Shown: positions 46,901-55,832 of the stretch, piece by piece | How positions within the stretch are numbered: the first letter of the stretch is position 1 | How the letters are laid out: each line of letters starts with the position of its first letter | Assembly (NCBI GenBank): GCA_025359135.1 | Contig: JANYHJ010000168.1 | Location: 62,001 to 126,000 of the forward strand | DNA from: Gemmatimonadota bacterium | GTDB lineage: Bacteria; Gemmatimonadota; Gemmatimonadetes; Gemmatimonadales; Gemmatimonadaceae | DNA length: 64,000 bases | Direction: 5' to 3' | The notes under the pieces: model-generated | Seen by the model: the letters and a program-made list of their open reading frames with translations, nothing else | Database searches by the model: none | Told to the model about the DNA's origin: nothing | Made by a program: the position numbers and the translations under genes

Positions 46901-48112
46901 CTACGACCCGGCGCCGATGCGCGCCCATTCGCGCCGCGCGCGCTGCACGCAATCCTCGATCGCGAGGCCATCGAAGTAGTTGCCGACGACCGCGAGCGGC
47001 CGGCCGACAATCGCTGCGTCGAGTTGCGCGACGAGTCGCTCGTGGCCGACCACGGGCGACGGCAGCACCACGCGCCGCTCGGCCACGTCGCGCAGCTCAT
47101 CGCGCGGAACGCCGAGCACGACCGCCATGCGCGCGAGCCGGAGCTCGCGATCCAGCCCGGGAGCGAAGTGGAAGGTGAAGGCGCGATATCGCTCATCGGG
47201 CACGGAGTCGCGCGTCACCACCGCGTGCAGCCCATCGCCAAGCGGTACCGCGAACATCGTGACTGGCCAGCGCACTCGTGCGAGCGGCAGCACGACGGCC
47301 ATCGAGTCAACCGCCGCTTCCTCGATGCGTGCGAGCGTGCGAGCGGCGTCGGGGGCAGCGCCCTGCAGCAGGATCGCGGCGGCCGACGGGTTGGTCGCGA
47401 TCGCGAGTCGTGCGGCGCTGATCGAGTCACCGTTCGCGAGACTGACGCTGAACCCGCGCTGCGCGTCATGCTGCACGCCGGTCGCGCGCACCCCCGTGAT
47501 CACGTCGAGTCCCGGCTCCGACGCGAGCAGCTCCGCGGCCACCTGCAATCCACCGTCAAGCGTGAAGCTGCGCGGCAGGTCGGTGCGCCGGCCATCGCGC
47601 GACTTGAAGAGCATGCTCGCGGGAAAGTCGTCGGCGGACTGCGATGGCACGGCGGAGAGCATCGGTCCGAGCGTGTCACGATAGTTGCGCGGCCCGACGA
47701 TGGCCGAATAGTACTCGCGCACCGAGTGACCGGCCTTCTCGGCGCCGATCATGCGCGGCGCGTGCAGCGCGAGCTCGAGCCAGTTGAACCGCCGCATGAG
47801 CGCGCCCATGTTCGCGCCGGGCGCCATCCGGTCCTGTTCGAGAAAGCGCAGCTTGGTGGGCACGCGCTGCACGAGCGACTTCGCGAGTCCACGCCCTTCG
47901 AGCAGCGCGATCAAGCCGGTGTACGAGTTGTAACAGGTGTGCGCGCCGAGCTCATACCAGTAGCCTTCCGCGGTTCGTCGCGACGCGAGGCACCCTCCGA
48001 CGTGCGGCTCGGCCTCCACCACGAGCGTGCGCTGTCCTGACCGGGCGCTCGCTGCTGCGATGCTCAGGCCGCTGATGCCGCCGCCGAGCACGAGGGTGTC
48101 AACCGATCGCAT
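46901..48112 (-). CDS. FAD-dependent oxidase resembling protoporphyrinogen oxidase
   Basis: A 403-residue FAD-binding amine-oxidase-fold protein. The N-terminal dinucleotide motif is LVLGGGISGLSIAAA, followed by LVVEAEPHVGGCLASRRTAEGYWYELGAHTCYN. The C-terminal end NYFDGLAIEDCVQRAR matches the FAD-binding end of HemY-type protoporphyrinogen oxidases (a GNY/F-x-G-V/L block). It is shorter and more divergent than typical HemY, so it may be a related flavoenzyme. No other heme gene is nearby. It starts one base after the FHA gene stop and ends 55 bases before the phosphoesterase fusion gene. Confidence 0.65.
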   Translation of the reverse strand: MRSVDTLVLGGGISGLSIAAASARSGQRTLVVEAEPHVGGCLASRRTAEGYWYELGAHTCYNSYTGLIALLEGRGLAKSLVQRVPTKLRFLEQDRMAPGANMGALMRRFNWLELALHAPRMIGAEKAGHSVREYYSAIVGPRNYRDTLGPMLSAVPSQSADDFPASMLFKSRDGRRTDLPRSFTLDGGLQVAAELLASEPGLDVITGVRATGVQHDAQRGFSVSLANGDSISAARLAIATNPSAAAILLQGAAPDAARTLARIEEAAVDSMAVVLPLARVRWPVTMFAVPLGDGLHAVVTRDSVPDERYRAFTFHFAPGLDRELRLARMAVVLGVPRDELRDVAERRVVLPSPVVGHERLVAQLDAAIVGRPLAVVGNYFDGLAIEDCVQRARREWARIGAGS

Positions 48113-49738
48113 TCAGATCCCGAGTTCTTTTCGCACGTCGTCGGGGAGCAGCTTGCGCGCGGGCTTGAGCGGCACGCCCACGTATCCCTTGGTCCCCTTG
48201 CCTGCATGGATGGCCACGAGTTCACCGGCGGCCGTGAAGACCGCGCTGCCGCTCGCGCCGATGGTGGTCGTGGCATCGTAGCTGACCTGCTCGGGCGTGA
48301 TCGCGCCGAAGAGCCCCGCCGCAATCACGGGGCGCGCCGCCGTGCCGGCAGCGAGACTCACGGGCATGCCGATGACCGCGGCGCCACTTCCGTCCACGAG
48401 CGAGGCGCCCTTCCAGTCGATCTTCCTCACGAAGGGACCGGTGTAGTCGTCGACCTGGATGAGACCGACGTCCGCGCCACCGGCATCGGCAACCGCGACT
48501 TCGGCTGCCCAGAGCGACTTCTTGGTGCCGCCGAGCGAGACCTCGATGCTGTCAGGTTCGCTGTCGCCGTCGCGCAGCACGGCGCGCGTGGTGATCATGA
48601 TGCCGCTTGCACTCACGACCACGCCCGAAGCGCTGCGGGCCTTCGTGCCGAACCAGCTGGTGACGACGCCGATCGCGGGACCGTTGGCCTGGGCGAGCTG
48701 TCCCAGGTTGGCACCGGCGGCCTTGATCTTCGCGTCGAGCTGCGACGCTTCGCTCGCCTGTGCCTGCACGACGTCAAGCCGTTTCTGGAGGCTGTCGCGC
48801 TCGCGCGTGACGAGCGTGCCCTTGCCGCTGGCGGACTTGGCGAGGGCCGACTTGAGCCGATCGATCTCGGTCTGTGCGGCCTTGCGCGCGCTGTCGGCGG
48901 CCTGCTGCTGGAGCGCGACGGCCTTCTCCGCGCGCTGCAGCGAGCTCTCGAGTTCCGCGGAGCGCTCGTTGGCGGTGGTGAGGGCGCGCGTCAGGCTGTC
49001 GACGAGGCCCGCGTTTCCACCGGCCGATTCTGCAGCGGCGAGGCGCCCGCGCAGCCGATCGGCTTCGGCAGTGACGAGCACGCGGAGCGAATCGTTGACC
49101 TTCGCCTGGCGCGCGACGTCCGCCTCGCGTCCGGCGAGTGCGCGTTCCTGGTTGGCCGCCTGCATGCGGCTGTACGCCACCGCGCCGCCCACGATGGCCA
49201 CGACCAGCGCACCGGTCGCGGTGAGCGTGGAGCGCAGGCGGGTCGACGATTTCACCTTCTCGTCCTTGAGCGCCTTCTCGAAGGCGAGGGTGCGCATGCC
49301 AGGGCCGGCGTCGCCCGCAGTCGGTGACGGCGCGAGCGGCGTGGGAGCGGCGACGAGCGCGGGCCGGGTTGGTGGCGCGGGTCGCGGCACCGCGCTCTCG
49401 ATCATCGTGGCGGCGACGATCTTGGGCGACGTGGCCACGACACGGAACTGCGGCCCGCTCTCACCCAACTGCATGACCGCGCCGGTGACCACGGCAGTGC
49501 GGGCGTTCGGTGCGAGACGCGCGCCGTTCAGCCAGGTGCCGTTCCGGCTCCCCAGGTCAGTGAGCGCCCAGGCCGTGCCATCATGTTCGAGAATCGCGTG
49601 GCTCGCGGACACCACCGCTGCTCCGTCGCCCGTGATGACCAGCTCGAATTCAGGGTCGCGGCCGATGCGGACCGGCGTCGCGGAATACTCGTGGCGTTGT
49701 CCCGAGCGGGGTTCGGCGAGTACGAGATACGCGGGCAT
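48113..49738 (-). CDS. FHA domain - transmembrane - coiled coil - trypsin-fold protein with lost catalytic histidine
   Basis: A 541-residue membrane protein. Residues 1-105 form an FHA phosphothreonine-binding domain (RIGR 24-27, VSASH 43-47, LGSRNGTWLNG 62-72). A proline-rich linker follows, then one transmembrane segment (174-190), a coiled coil (about 191-345) and an HtrA/trypsin-like domain (about 350-525). In the protease fold the aspartate (D423 in GADVGL) and serine (S496 in GASGSA) positions are kept. The residue expected to be the catalytic histidine reads alanine 386 (GIMITTRAVLRDG). It thus looks like a non-catalytic protease fold across the membrane from a phosphopeptide reader. 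It is translated into the flavoprotein gene with no gap. Confidence 0.85.
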   Translation of the reverse strand: MPAYLVLAEPRSGQRHEYSATPVRIGRDPEFELVITGDGAAVVSASHAILEHDGTAWALTDLGSRNGTWLNGARLAPNARTAVVTGAVMQLGESGPQFRVVATSPKIVAATMIESAVPRPAPPTRPALVAAPTPLAPSPTAGDAGPGMRTLAFEKALKDEKVKSSTRLRSTLTATGALVVAIVGGAVAYSRMQAANQERALAGREADVARQAKVNDSLRVLVTAEADRLRGRLAAAESAGGNAGLVDSLTRALTTANERSAELESSLQRAEKAVALQQQAADSARKAAQTEIDRLKSALAKSASGKGTLVTRERDSLQKRLDVVQAQASEASQLDAKIKAAGANLGQLAQANGPAIGVVTSWFGTKARSASGVVVSASGIMITTRAVLRDGDSEPDSIEVSLGGTKKSLWAAEVAVADAGGADVGLIQVDDYTGPFVRKIDWKGASLVDGSGAAVIGMPVSLAAGTAARPVIAAGLFGAITPEQVSYDATTTIGASGSAVFTAAGELVAIHAGKGTKGYVGVPLKPARKLLPDDVRKELGI

Positions 49739-49900
49739 GGCAACGGTGGGCGCGGAGGAGGTCGGTCGGCAGCATCACCTGCTGGCGGCAATCTGCATCC
49801 CGGCGGTGCTGAACGCGACCGGTGCTCGCGCCCGGGACGCGACGATGAGTAGCAGGAACATGGCGACGCGGGCGACCTGCAATGAAGGCGTGCGAACCAG

Positions 49901-51013
49901 CTATCTGGTGGCCGAACGGAGCGCGGCGCTGATTGCTGCGAGTCCGCCCTTCAATTCATCGTGCGTCGGCCAACCGAAGCCGATGCGCATGTTGCGGTCA
50001 TCCTGCTCGAACCAGTGACCAGGTCCGACCCAGGTCTTGTATTCGCCATTGAGCGCCGCGTAGAAACGCGCGACGTCGATCGGCGCCTGCGGCTTGATCC
50101 GCGGGAACGCCACGACGCCACCCGCCGGCTCGACCCACTCCATCGTCGACTCGGCCGCGATCCAGTCGCGCACGATGCCCCGCCCCGCAGCCACTGCCGC
50201 CGCAATCGCCGGTCGTTCCGCGGCTCGGCGCCGATAGAGCTGGTAGCTGATCTCCTCGTCGAGCACGGCGCCGGTGATGAAGATCTGCTCCTTGGCCGCG
50301 AGGAACTGCTCGTTGAGCGAGGAATCGCGCGTCATCAACCACCCCATGCGGAGCCCCGGCAGGCCGTATGCCTTGGAGAGCGACGCGACGCTGATCACGT
50401 GCGGCCCGAGGGCCGTGGCGAAGGGCGCGGGCTCCGCGAGCGTGAGGTCGCGATACGTCTCGTCGACCAGCAGATAGGCGCCGCGCGCCGCCACGAGCGT
50501 GGCCAGCCGTTCCAGCTCACTTCGGTCGAAGACGATACCGGTCGGGTTGTGCGGCGTGGTGATGCTCACGAGCCGCGTGCGCTCGGTCATCGCCGCCGCG
50601 ATCTCGTCGACCGTCCACTGCCAGCCGCGCTCGAAGGCGAGGTCCACGTACGTGGCCGTGGCGCCGATGGCGCGCGGCGTCTCGATGTTCGTGGCGTAGT
50701 TGGGGCGAAGCACCACGAGGTGGTCGCCCGCCTCGAGCAGTGTCGTGGCCACGATGAAGAGCGCGCCCGCGGCGCCCGTCGTCAGCAGCACCTGGTCGGG
50801 GTGACAGCCGCCTTCGGCCGCGAGCAGCGCGCGGAGGCCTGGGTGTCCGCGGTGGTCGCCGTACAGCAGCAACGTGGCGCCCACGTCGAAGTCGAGCTTG
50901 AGCTCGCCGACCGTGCGGTCGCGCATCGAGCTCTCGGCCAGGTTGTACGTGATGGCGTCATACCCGATCTGTTCGGGCGACTCCACTTCGATGGGCATTC
51001 GGCGGTAGCGCAT
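49901..51013 (-). CDS. PLP-dependent class I/II aminotransferase
   Basis: A 370-residue fold-type-I aminotransferase without a signal peptide. The PLP lysine is Lys214 in VASLSKAYGLPGLRMGW. Cofactor-binding TPHNPTG, a DETYRDL block and the C-terminal arginine region NMRIGFGWPTHDEL support the family. It lacks the specificity marks that would name the substrate. A 128-base spacer separates it from the phosphoesterase gene on the same strand, and 162 bases from the FHA gene, which starts in the same direction. That spacer contains no other recognisable feature. Confidence 0.88.
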   Translation of the reverse strand: MRYRRMPIEVESPEQIGYDAITYNLAESSMRDRTVGELKLDFDVGATLLLYGDHRGHPGLRALLAAEGGCHPDQVLLTTGAAGALFIVATTLLEAGDHLVVLRPNYATNIETPRAIGATATYVDLAFERGWQWTVDEIAAAMTERTRLVSITTPHNPTGIVFDRSELERLATLVAARGAYLLVDETYRDLTLAEPAPFATALGPHVISVASLSKAYGLPGLRMGWLMTRDSSLNEQFLAAKEQIFITGAVLDEEISYQLYRRRAAERPAIAAAVAAGRGIVRDWIAAESTMEWVEPAGGVVAFPRIKPQAPIDVARFYAALNGEYKTWVGPGHWFEQDDRNMRIGFGWPTHDELKGGLAAISAALRSATR

Positions 51014-51141
51014 GCCGGAAGAATCCGTCGGTGCACGCCGCGGGGCAAGCCAGCCGCGAACGGTGTGGATGCGCCCAGAGCGCTCAACTTTTACGAGCTG
51101 CCCCTCGACGGTTCAATGCCCAAGAGCCGAGCTCGGCGCGT

Positions 51142-52362
51142 TCAATGCGATGGAGCCGCTCCCGGCGCGTCCAGCGGCACGAAGGTGCCCGCGTCCACCA
51201 CGCCGTCGCTCACGCGATAGACCATCACGCCGGATCGCGCCATCTGCCCCATGAGCGGCGCAGGGCCCACCACGGCGGACGTCTGCGCGAAACGCAGTTG
51301 CTTCCCGCTGTACTCGAAGCCGACCTGCTCGCGCGCGTGATAGTGACCGCCGAGTGCGATCGCGAGCGTGTGCGTCTTGGTCACGCGCGCGAGCACGTCC
51401 GCCGGGTTCGACACCACGTGCCGGTACTGCTTGGCGCCCGCGATGGTGATGATCGACGGCGCGACCGAGTTCTCGTCGATGCCGGCCGACATCAGCGTGC
51501 CGCTGACCAGCGGGATGTGGTTGAACGTGACCACGGGCGTGCCCGCAGGCACCGTGGCCAGCTCCTGCTCGATCCACGCGAGCTGCACGTCGTCGACATG
51601 CCCGTAGTACGACTGGTCCTCGATGTCGACCGAATCGAGGCCGAGGAAATGCACGCCGCCGTAGGTGAAGCCGAAGTAGGTGGGACCGAGATACGAGCGG
51701 AACATCGCCTTGCCGTAGAGCGGGTGCGTGGCGGTGACCCCGGACTTGGCGCGCTCGATGCCGAAGTTCTCGTGGTTGCCAGGCACGCTCCATACCGGGG
51801 CACTGAAGCCGGCCGTTTCGCGCACGTACAGTTCGTAGTAGCCACGCGCTTCCGACTCGCCGACGCGCAGCGCGTCGCGCACGAGGTCGCCCGATACCAG
51901 CACGAAGGCCGGCTTCACGCTGTCGGCAATGGCCTTGAGCCGCCGCGTGCGCGCCACGCTCGCCTCGGCGATGTGTGTGTCGGACGCGTGGATGAAGGTG
52001 AAGCTGCGCGGCGCTGCAGCCGGCACGAGGGCAAAATCGGCGCGGGCAGTTGGCGCGCCCGCGGCAATCGGCAGCCACGGTTTTCCCTGTGCGCGGTACC
52101 CATCCGGTAGCGACACGCTCACCAGTCCAGTGCCGGCCGCGCTACGGAGCTGGTACCGACCATCCGCGCCGGTCGTGACCACGTCGCGCTGGTCGCTCAC
52201 CGCCACGCCACCCACGCCGGGCTCACCTGCATCCTGTCGCCCATTGCCATTCCGGTCGGCAAAGACGACGCCCGTGACAATGACAGTGGCGGACTGCGCA
52301 CGAGCGGGGTGCGAAACGGGAAGGACGACGGCCATGGCCGCGATGACGACGATGAGACGCAT
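51142..52362 (-). CDS. Exported calcineurin-like phosphoesterase with SdrD-type N-terminal domain
   Basis: A 406-residue exported phosphoesterase (start ATG 52362; signal MRLIVVIAAMAVVLPVSHPARAQ). The first domain (about 28-110) is a carboxypeptidase-regulatory/SdrB-like beta-sandwich with FADRNGNGRQDAGEPGVGGVAV. The catalytic domain (about 118-400) keeps the metal motifs ASDTHIAEA, SGDLVRD, PGNHENFG, VTFNHIPLV and ALGGHYHAREQ. Similar proteins dephosphorylate nucleotides or sugars outside the cell. It is divergent from the O-methyltransferase gene, with 96 bases between the starts. Confidence 0.87.
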   Translation of the reverse strand: MRLIVVIAAMAVVLPVSHPARAQSATVIVTGVVFADRNGNGRQDAGEPGVGGVAVSDQRDVVTTGADGRYQLRSAAGTGLVSVSLPDGYRAQGKPWLPIAAGAPTARADFALVPAAAPRSFTFIHASDTHIAEASVARTRRLKAIADSVKPAFVLVSGDLVRDALRVGESEARGYYELYVRETAGFSAPVWSVPGNHENFGIERAKSGVTATHPLYGKAMFRSYLGPTYFGFTYGGVHFLGLDSVDIEDQSYYGHVDDVQLAWIEQELATVPAGTPVVTFNHIPLVSGTLMSAGIDENSVAPSIITIAGAKQYRHVVSNPADVLARVTKTHTLAIALGGHYHAREQVGFEYSGKQLRFAQTSAVVGPAPLMGQMARSGVMVYRVSDGVVDAGTFVPLDAPGAAPSH

Positions 52363-52458
52363 GGGAGCGTGGTTGAGGGCCAGAGGAGGGTAACGCCGAG
52401 GGCCGACCCGACACCAGCCCATCCCGTCGCGGGCACGGGTGCGTCCTACATTCAAGCC

Positions 52459-53127
52459 ATGACCAGCCCCTCCTACGCCGCCATCGACCAGTACCTCGAG
52501 CAACTCTTCACGCCACCGGACGAGGCCCTCGAGCATGCGCTGCGCGCGAGCGAGGCGGCGGGGCTGCCGGCCATACAGGTGTCGGCGACGCAGGGGAAGT
52601 TCCTGCACCTCATGGCACGCATGGCCGGAGCCCGCCGCATCCTCGAACTCGGAACCCTCGGTGGCTACAGCGCGATCTGGCTCGCGCGCGCACTTCCGCA
52701 GGGCGGACGACTCGTGTCGCTCGAGTTCGACCCGAAGCACGCTGCGGTCGCGCGCGCGAATCTTGCGCACGCGGGCCTCGCAGATTGCACCGAAGTGATC
52801 GTGGGTGCGGCGCTCGACACGCTGGCCACACTCGTGCAGCGCGGCTCCGCACCGTTCGACTTCATCTTCATCGACGCTGACAAGCCGAACTACCCGACCT
52901 ATCTCGACTGGTGTCTCAGGCTGAGCCGGCCCGGCACCGTGATCGTGGCCGACAACGTGGTGCGGAGCGGTGCCGTGCTCGCGCCGGCGCCGAGCGACGC
53001 GAACGCGCACGGTGCGCACGCCTTCAACGCGCAGCTTGCCGCCGATGCGCGGCTCGACGCGACCGTGCTGCAGCTCGTCGGCGGCAAGGGACACGACGGC
53101 ATGGCGATCGCCATCGTGAAGGGCTGA
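52459..53127 (+). CDS. SAM-dependent O-methyltransferase (catechol type)
   Basis: A 222-residue class I methyltransferase of the CCoAOMT/COMT type. The SAM motif is ILELGTLGGYSAIWLARALPQ. Metal and substrate residues are expected in DFIFIDADKPNYPTYLDWCLRLSRPGTVIVADNVVRSG, the latter being the hallmark IADNV block. The start at 52459 (MTSPSYAAIDQYLEQLF) matches the family helix. It lies five bases before the alpha-fucosidase start and may be cotranscribed. It probably methylates catechol-like oxygen atoms; the natural acceptor is unknown. Confidence 0.9.
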   Translation: MTSPSYAAIDQYLEQLFTPPDEALEHALRASEAAGLPAIQVSATQGKFLHLMARMAGARRILELGTLGGYSAIWLARALPQGGRLVSLEFDPKHAAVARANLAHAGLADCTEVIVGAALDTLATLVQRGSAPFDFIFIDADKPNYPTYLDWCLRLSRPGTVIVADNVVRSGAVLAPAPSDANAHGAHAFNAQLAADARLDATVLQLVGGKGHDGMAIAIVKG

Positions 53128-53132
53128 CGCGG

Positions 53133-54605
53133 ATGATCGACCGTCGTCGTTTCCTATCGAGTGCAGCACTCGCCGCGATTGGATCGACCGTGCCGCTCCG
53201 GGGTTCCGACGCGCGATGGCTGCGCGCCACTGCGCACTCGAATGCACTGCGTGCCGTGCGCCCCGTGCCCACCGCCGCCCAGCTCCGTTGGCAGCGCGAG
53301 GAACTAGCCCTCTTCCTGCACCTGGGCGTGAACACCTTCACCGATCGTGAATGGGGCGACGGCATGGAAACGCCGGCGCTCTTCGATCCGGGTGCACTCG
53401 ATGCGCGCAGCTGGGCCCGCATCGCGCGCTCGGCCGGCTTCAAGTCGCTCGTCCTCACCGCCAAGCATCATGACGGTTTCTGCCTCTGGCCCACGGCTAC
53501 CACGGCTCACTCCGTGGCCGCGAGTCCGTGGCGCGGTGGTCAGGGCGACGTTGTCCGCGAACTCGCCGACGCGTGCCGTGCCGAACAGCTCGGGCTCGGA
53601 CTCTACCTCTCGCCGTGGGACCGCCACGAGCCGCGCTACGGCGACTCGGCGGCGTACATGGATTTCTACGTGCGGCAACTCGAAGAGCTCTGCACGCGCT
53701 ACGGGCTCTTGAGCGAAGTCTGGTTCGATGGCGCCAACGGCGAGGGCCCGAACGGACGCAAGCAGGTGTACGATTGGCCGCACATGCACGCCACCGTGCG
53801 GCGCCTTCAACCGCACGCCGTGATGTTCTCGGATGCTGGTCCCGACGTCCGCTGGATCGGCAACGAGCGCGGCGTCGCCGGTGAGACGTGCTGGAGCACC
53901 ATCGATCCCGACGCCGTGCCGTACGCGGGCTACGACGTGCCCGGCGTGGGCGAGGTGCTGCAGCGTGGCCACGCCGACGGCGCCGTGTGGCGTCCCGGAG
54001 AGACCGACGTGTCGATCCGGCCCGGCTGGTTCCATCATGCAGCCGAGGACGCGAAGGTGAGGACCGGCGCCGAGCTGCTCGCGCTCTATGAATCGAGCGT
54101 CGGTCGGAACTCGAAGCTCTTGCTCAACGTGCCGCCCGACCGCGCCGGGCAGCTCGGCGCGACGGATGTCGCATCGCTCAGCGCATTCGGCCGAATGAAG
54201 CGCGACCTGTTCGCGCGCGACCTGGCCCAGGGCGCGGTCCTCTCGGCGTCGCCCAGCGAGCACGCGCGCGACGCGTACGCAGTGCTCGATCCGGATCCGG
54301 GCCGCGCGTGGACGCTGCCCACCGGCAGCACCGAGGGCGTACTCACGCTGGCGCTCAAGCAACGCGGAGCGGTGCGTGTCGTCCGGATCGAGGAACAGAT
54401 CGAACACGGCCAGACGATCGAATCGTTCACCGTCGAAGCCATCGATGGCGTCACCGTCACCGAACTGGCGCGGGGCACGACCATCGGATACTGCCGCCTC
54501 CTGCGCATCGCCCCGACCCGCGCCGAACAACTGCGCGTGACCGTGCGCTCAACGCTCGGCCGCATCCGACTCGCCCGTATCTCGTTGCACGAGGGTGCCG
54601 GCTGA
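53133..54605 (+). CDS. Tat-exported GH29 alpha-L-fucosidase
   Basis: Removes alpha-linked L-fucose from glycans. The 490-residue protein starts MIDRRRFLSSAALAAIGS, a twin-arginine signal, so it folds before export. The GH29 barrel has LGVNTFTDREWGDG near the start, LTAKHHDGFCLWPT, and the nucleophile Asp199 in SEVWFDGANGEG. The acid/base is not fixed in this family. The C-terminal beta-sandwich is about 130 residues. It lies five bases after the O-methyltransferase. No transporter for fucose and no other glycan enzymes are nearby. Confidence 0.9.
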   Translation: MIDRRRFLSSAALAAIGSTVPLRGSDARWLRATAHSNALRAVRPVPTAAQLRWQREELALFLHLGVNTFTDREWGDGMETPALFDPGALDARSWARIARSAGFKSLVLTAKHHDGFCLWPTATTAHSVAASPWRGGQGDVVRELADACRAEQLGLGLYLSPWDRHEPRYGDSAAYMDFYVRQLEELCTRYGLLSEVWFDGANGEGPNGRKQVYDWPHMHATVRRLQPHAVMFSDAGPDVRWIGNERGVAGETCWSTIDPDAVPYAGYDVPGVGEVLQRGHADGAVWRPGETDVSIRPGWFHHAAEDAKVRTGAELLALYESSVGRNSKLLLNVPPDRAGQLGATDVASLSAFGRMKRDLFARDLAQGAVLSASPSEHARDAYAVLDPDPGRAWTLPTGSTEGVLTLALKQRGAVRVVRIEEQIEHGQTIESFTVEAIDGVTVTELARGTTIGYCRLLRIAPTRAEQLRVTVRSTLGRIRLARISLHEGAG

Positions 54606-54620
54606 CGTCAGCCGGTCGCC

Positions 54621-55832
54621 TCACCCCATCATGCGTTGCACGATGCGCGAGATGTCGTTCCACATCACGACGACGAAGAGCAGCATCACCGCCGCGAAGC
54701 CGACGCGCATGAACGCTTCGCGCGTGCGCACGGAGAACGCGCTGCCCTTCACCGACTCGGCCACGTTGATCAGGATCTGGCCGCCGTCGAGCAGCGGAAT
54801 CGGCAGCAGGTTGAGGATGGCGATGTTGATGCTCAGGAACGCGAGCAGCACGAGCAGCGACTCGAGGCCGCCCGACTTGGCCGCCTCGACCGAACTCTGC
54901 GCGATCGCCAGTGGTCCGCCGAGCTGCTTGACGCTCACGCGGCCCGTCGCGAGTCCCTTGAGCACCTTGATCACCGAGCCGCCCATAGCGAGCGTGCCCT
55001 TCCACCCTTCCTGCACCGCCTCGCCGAACGCCACCGGGTCACGCCGAATGGCCGACTTGGGCGCCGCGCCGATCTTGCCGATGGTCTTCGCCTCGCCCGT
55101 GGCGTCGTCCATGCCAGGAGTCGGCTCGGGCGTCACCGTGATGGTTTGCGCCGCGCCCGCGCGCACGATGGCGACGGTCAAGGTCGTGCCCGGAGCAGCG
55201 GCGATCTTTTCGACGAACCCGGGCCAATCGCGCACTGACGCGCCGCCCACCGAGACGATGCTGTCCCCCGCGAGGAAGCCGGCCGCCGCCGCTGGCTTGC
55301 CCGGCAGCACGTCGCTCAACACGGGCGCGAGATACGGACGTCCGTAGAAGAGGAAGATCGCGATCGACACGGTGATCGTGAGCGCGAAGTTCATCATCAC
55401 GCCGGCGAGCATGATGAGCAGCCGCGCGGGGAGTCCCTTGCTCTCGAACCAGCGATCCGCGGGCACCGGCTTCGGACCGAAGGGTGCGAGCGCCTGGTTG
55501 TCGAACTCCACGGGGTTGAGCCCCTTGGCATGCCCGGTATCGGCGAGCGCGGCCGCGCCTTCCGCACCGGTGGGCAACGGCGCTTCGCCGCCACCTTCGA
55601 TCTTCGACATCGTCTCGTCTTCGCGGCTCGCCATCCGCACGTAGCCACCGATCGGCAGCCACGAAATGCGGTAGTCGGTCTCGCCCACTTTCACTCCCCA
55701 CGCGCGACTGCCCCAGCCGAGCGAGAAGATCGGGGCGTAGACCCCCGTGAGCTTGGCGGCCACGAAGTGCCCGAGTTCGTGGACGAAGACCACGACGCCG
55801 AAGACGAGCAGCGGTGCGAGCCAGGTCAGCAT
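54621..55832 (-). CDS. rseP: Site-2 protease RseP (RIP metalloprotease)
   Basis: Intramembrane zinc protease cutting anti-sigma factors and signal peptides. The 403-residue protein has the HELGH zinc site (His18, Glu19, His22) in the first membrane segment, one PDZ domain in the middle (SDVLPGKPAAAAGFLAGDSIVSVGG) and the NLLPIPLLDGG third-ligand motif near the C-terminus. Having one PDZ rather than two is common outside gamma-proteobacteria. It overlaps dxr by seven bases and ends the nine-gene ribosomal/lipid operon. No BamA follows, because the O-methyltransferase/fucosidase pair converges from the other side. Confidence 0.95.
   Translation of the reverse strand: MLTWLAPLLVFGVVVFVHELGHFVAAKLTGVYAPIFSLGWGSRAWGVKVGETDYRISWLPIGGYVRMASREDETMSKIEGGGEAPLPTGAEGAAALADTGHAKGLNPVEFDNQALAPFGPKPVPADRWFESKGLPARLLIMLAGVMMNFALTITVSIAIFLFYGRPYLAPVLSDVLPGKPAAAAGFLAGDSIVSVGGASVRDWPGFVEKIAAAPGTTLTVAIVRAGAAQTITVTPEPTPGMDDATGEAKTIGKIGAAPKSAIRRDPVAFGEAVQEGWKGTLAMGGSVIKVLKGLATGRVSVKQLGGPLAIAQSSVEAAKSGGLESLLVLLAFLSINIAILNLLPIPLLDGGQILINVAESVKGSAFSVRTREAFMRVGFAAVMLLFVVVMWNDISRIVQRMMG

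Noticed and set aside
49739-49900. A 28-codon minus-strand peptide (MFLLLIVASRARAPVAF...) between the aminotransferase and FHA genes
   Set aside because: It has a signal-like start but no ribosome-binding site, no partner and no evidence of conservation.
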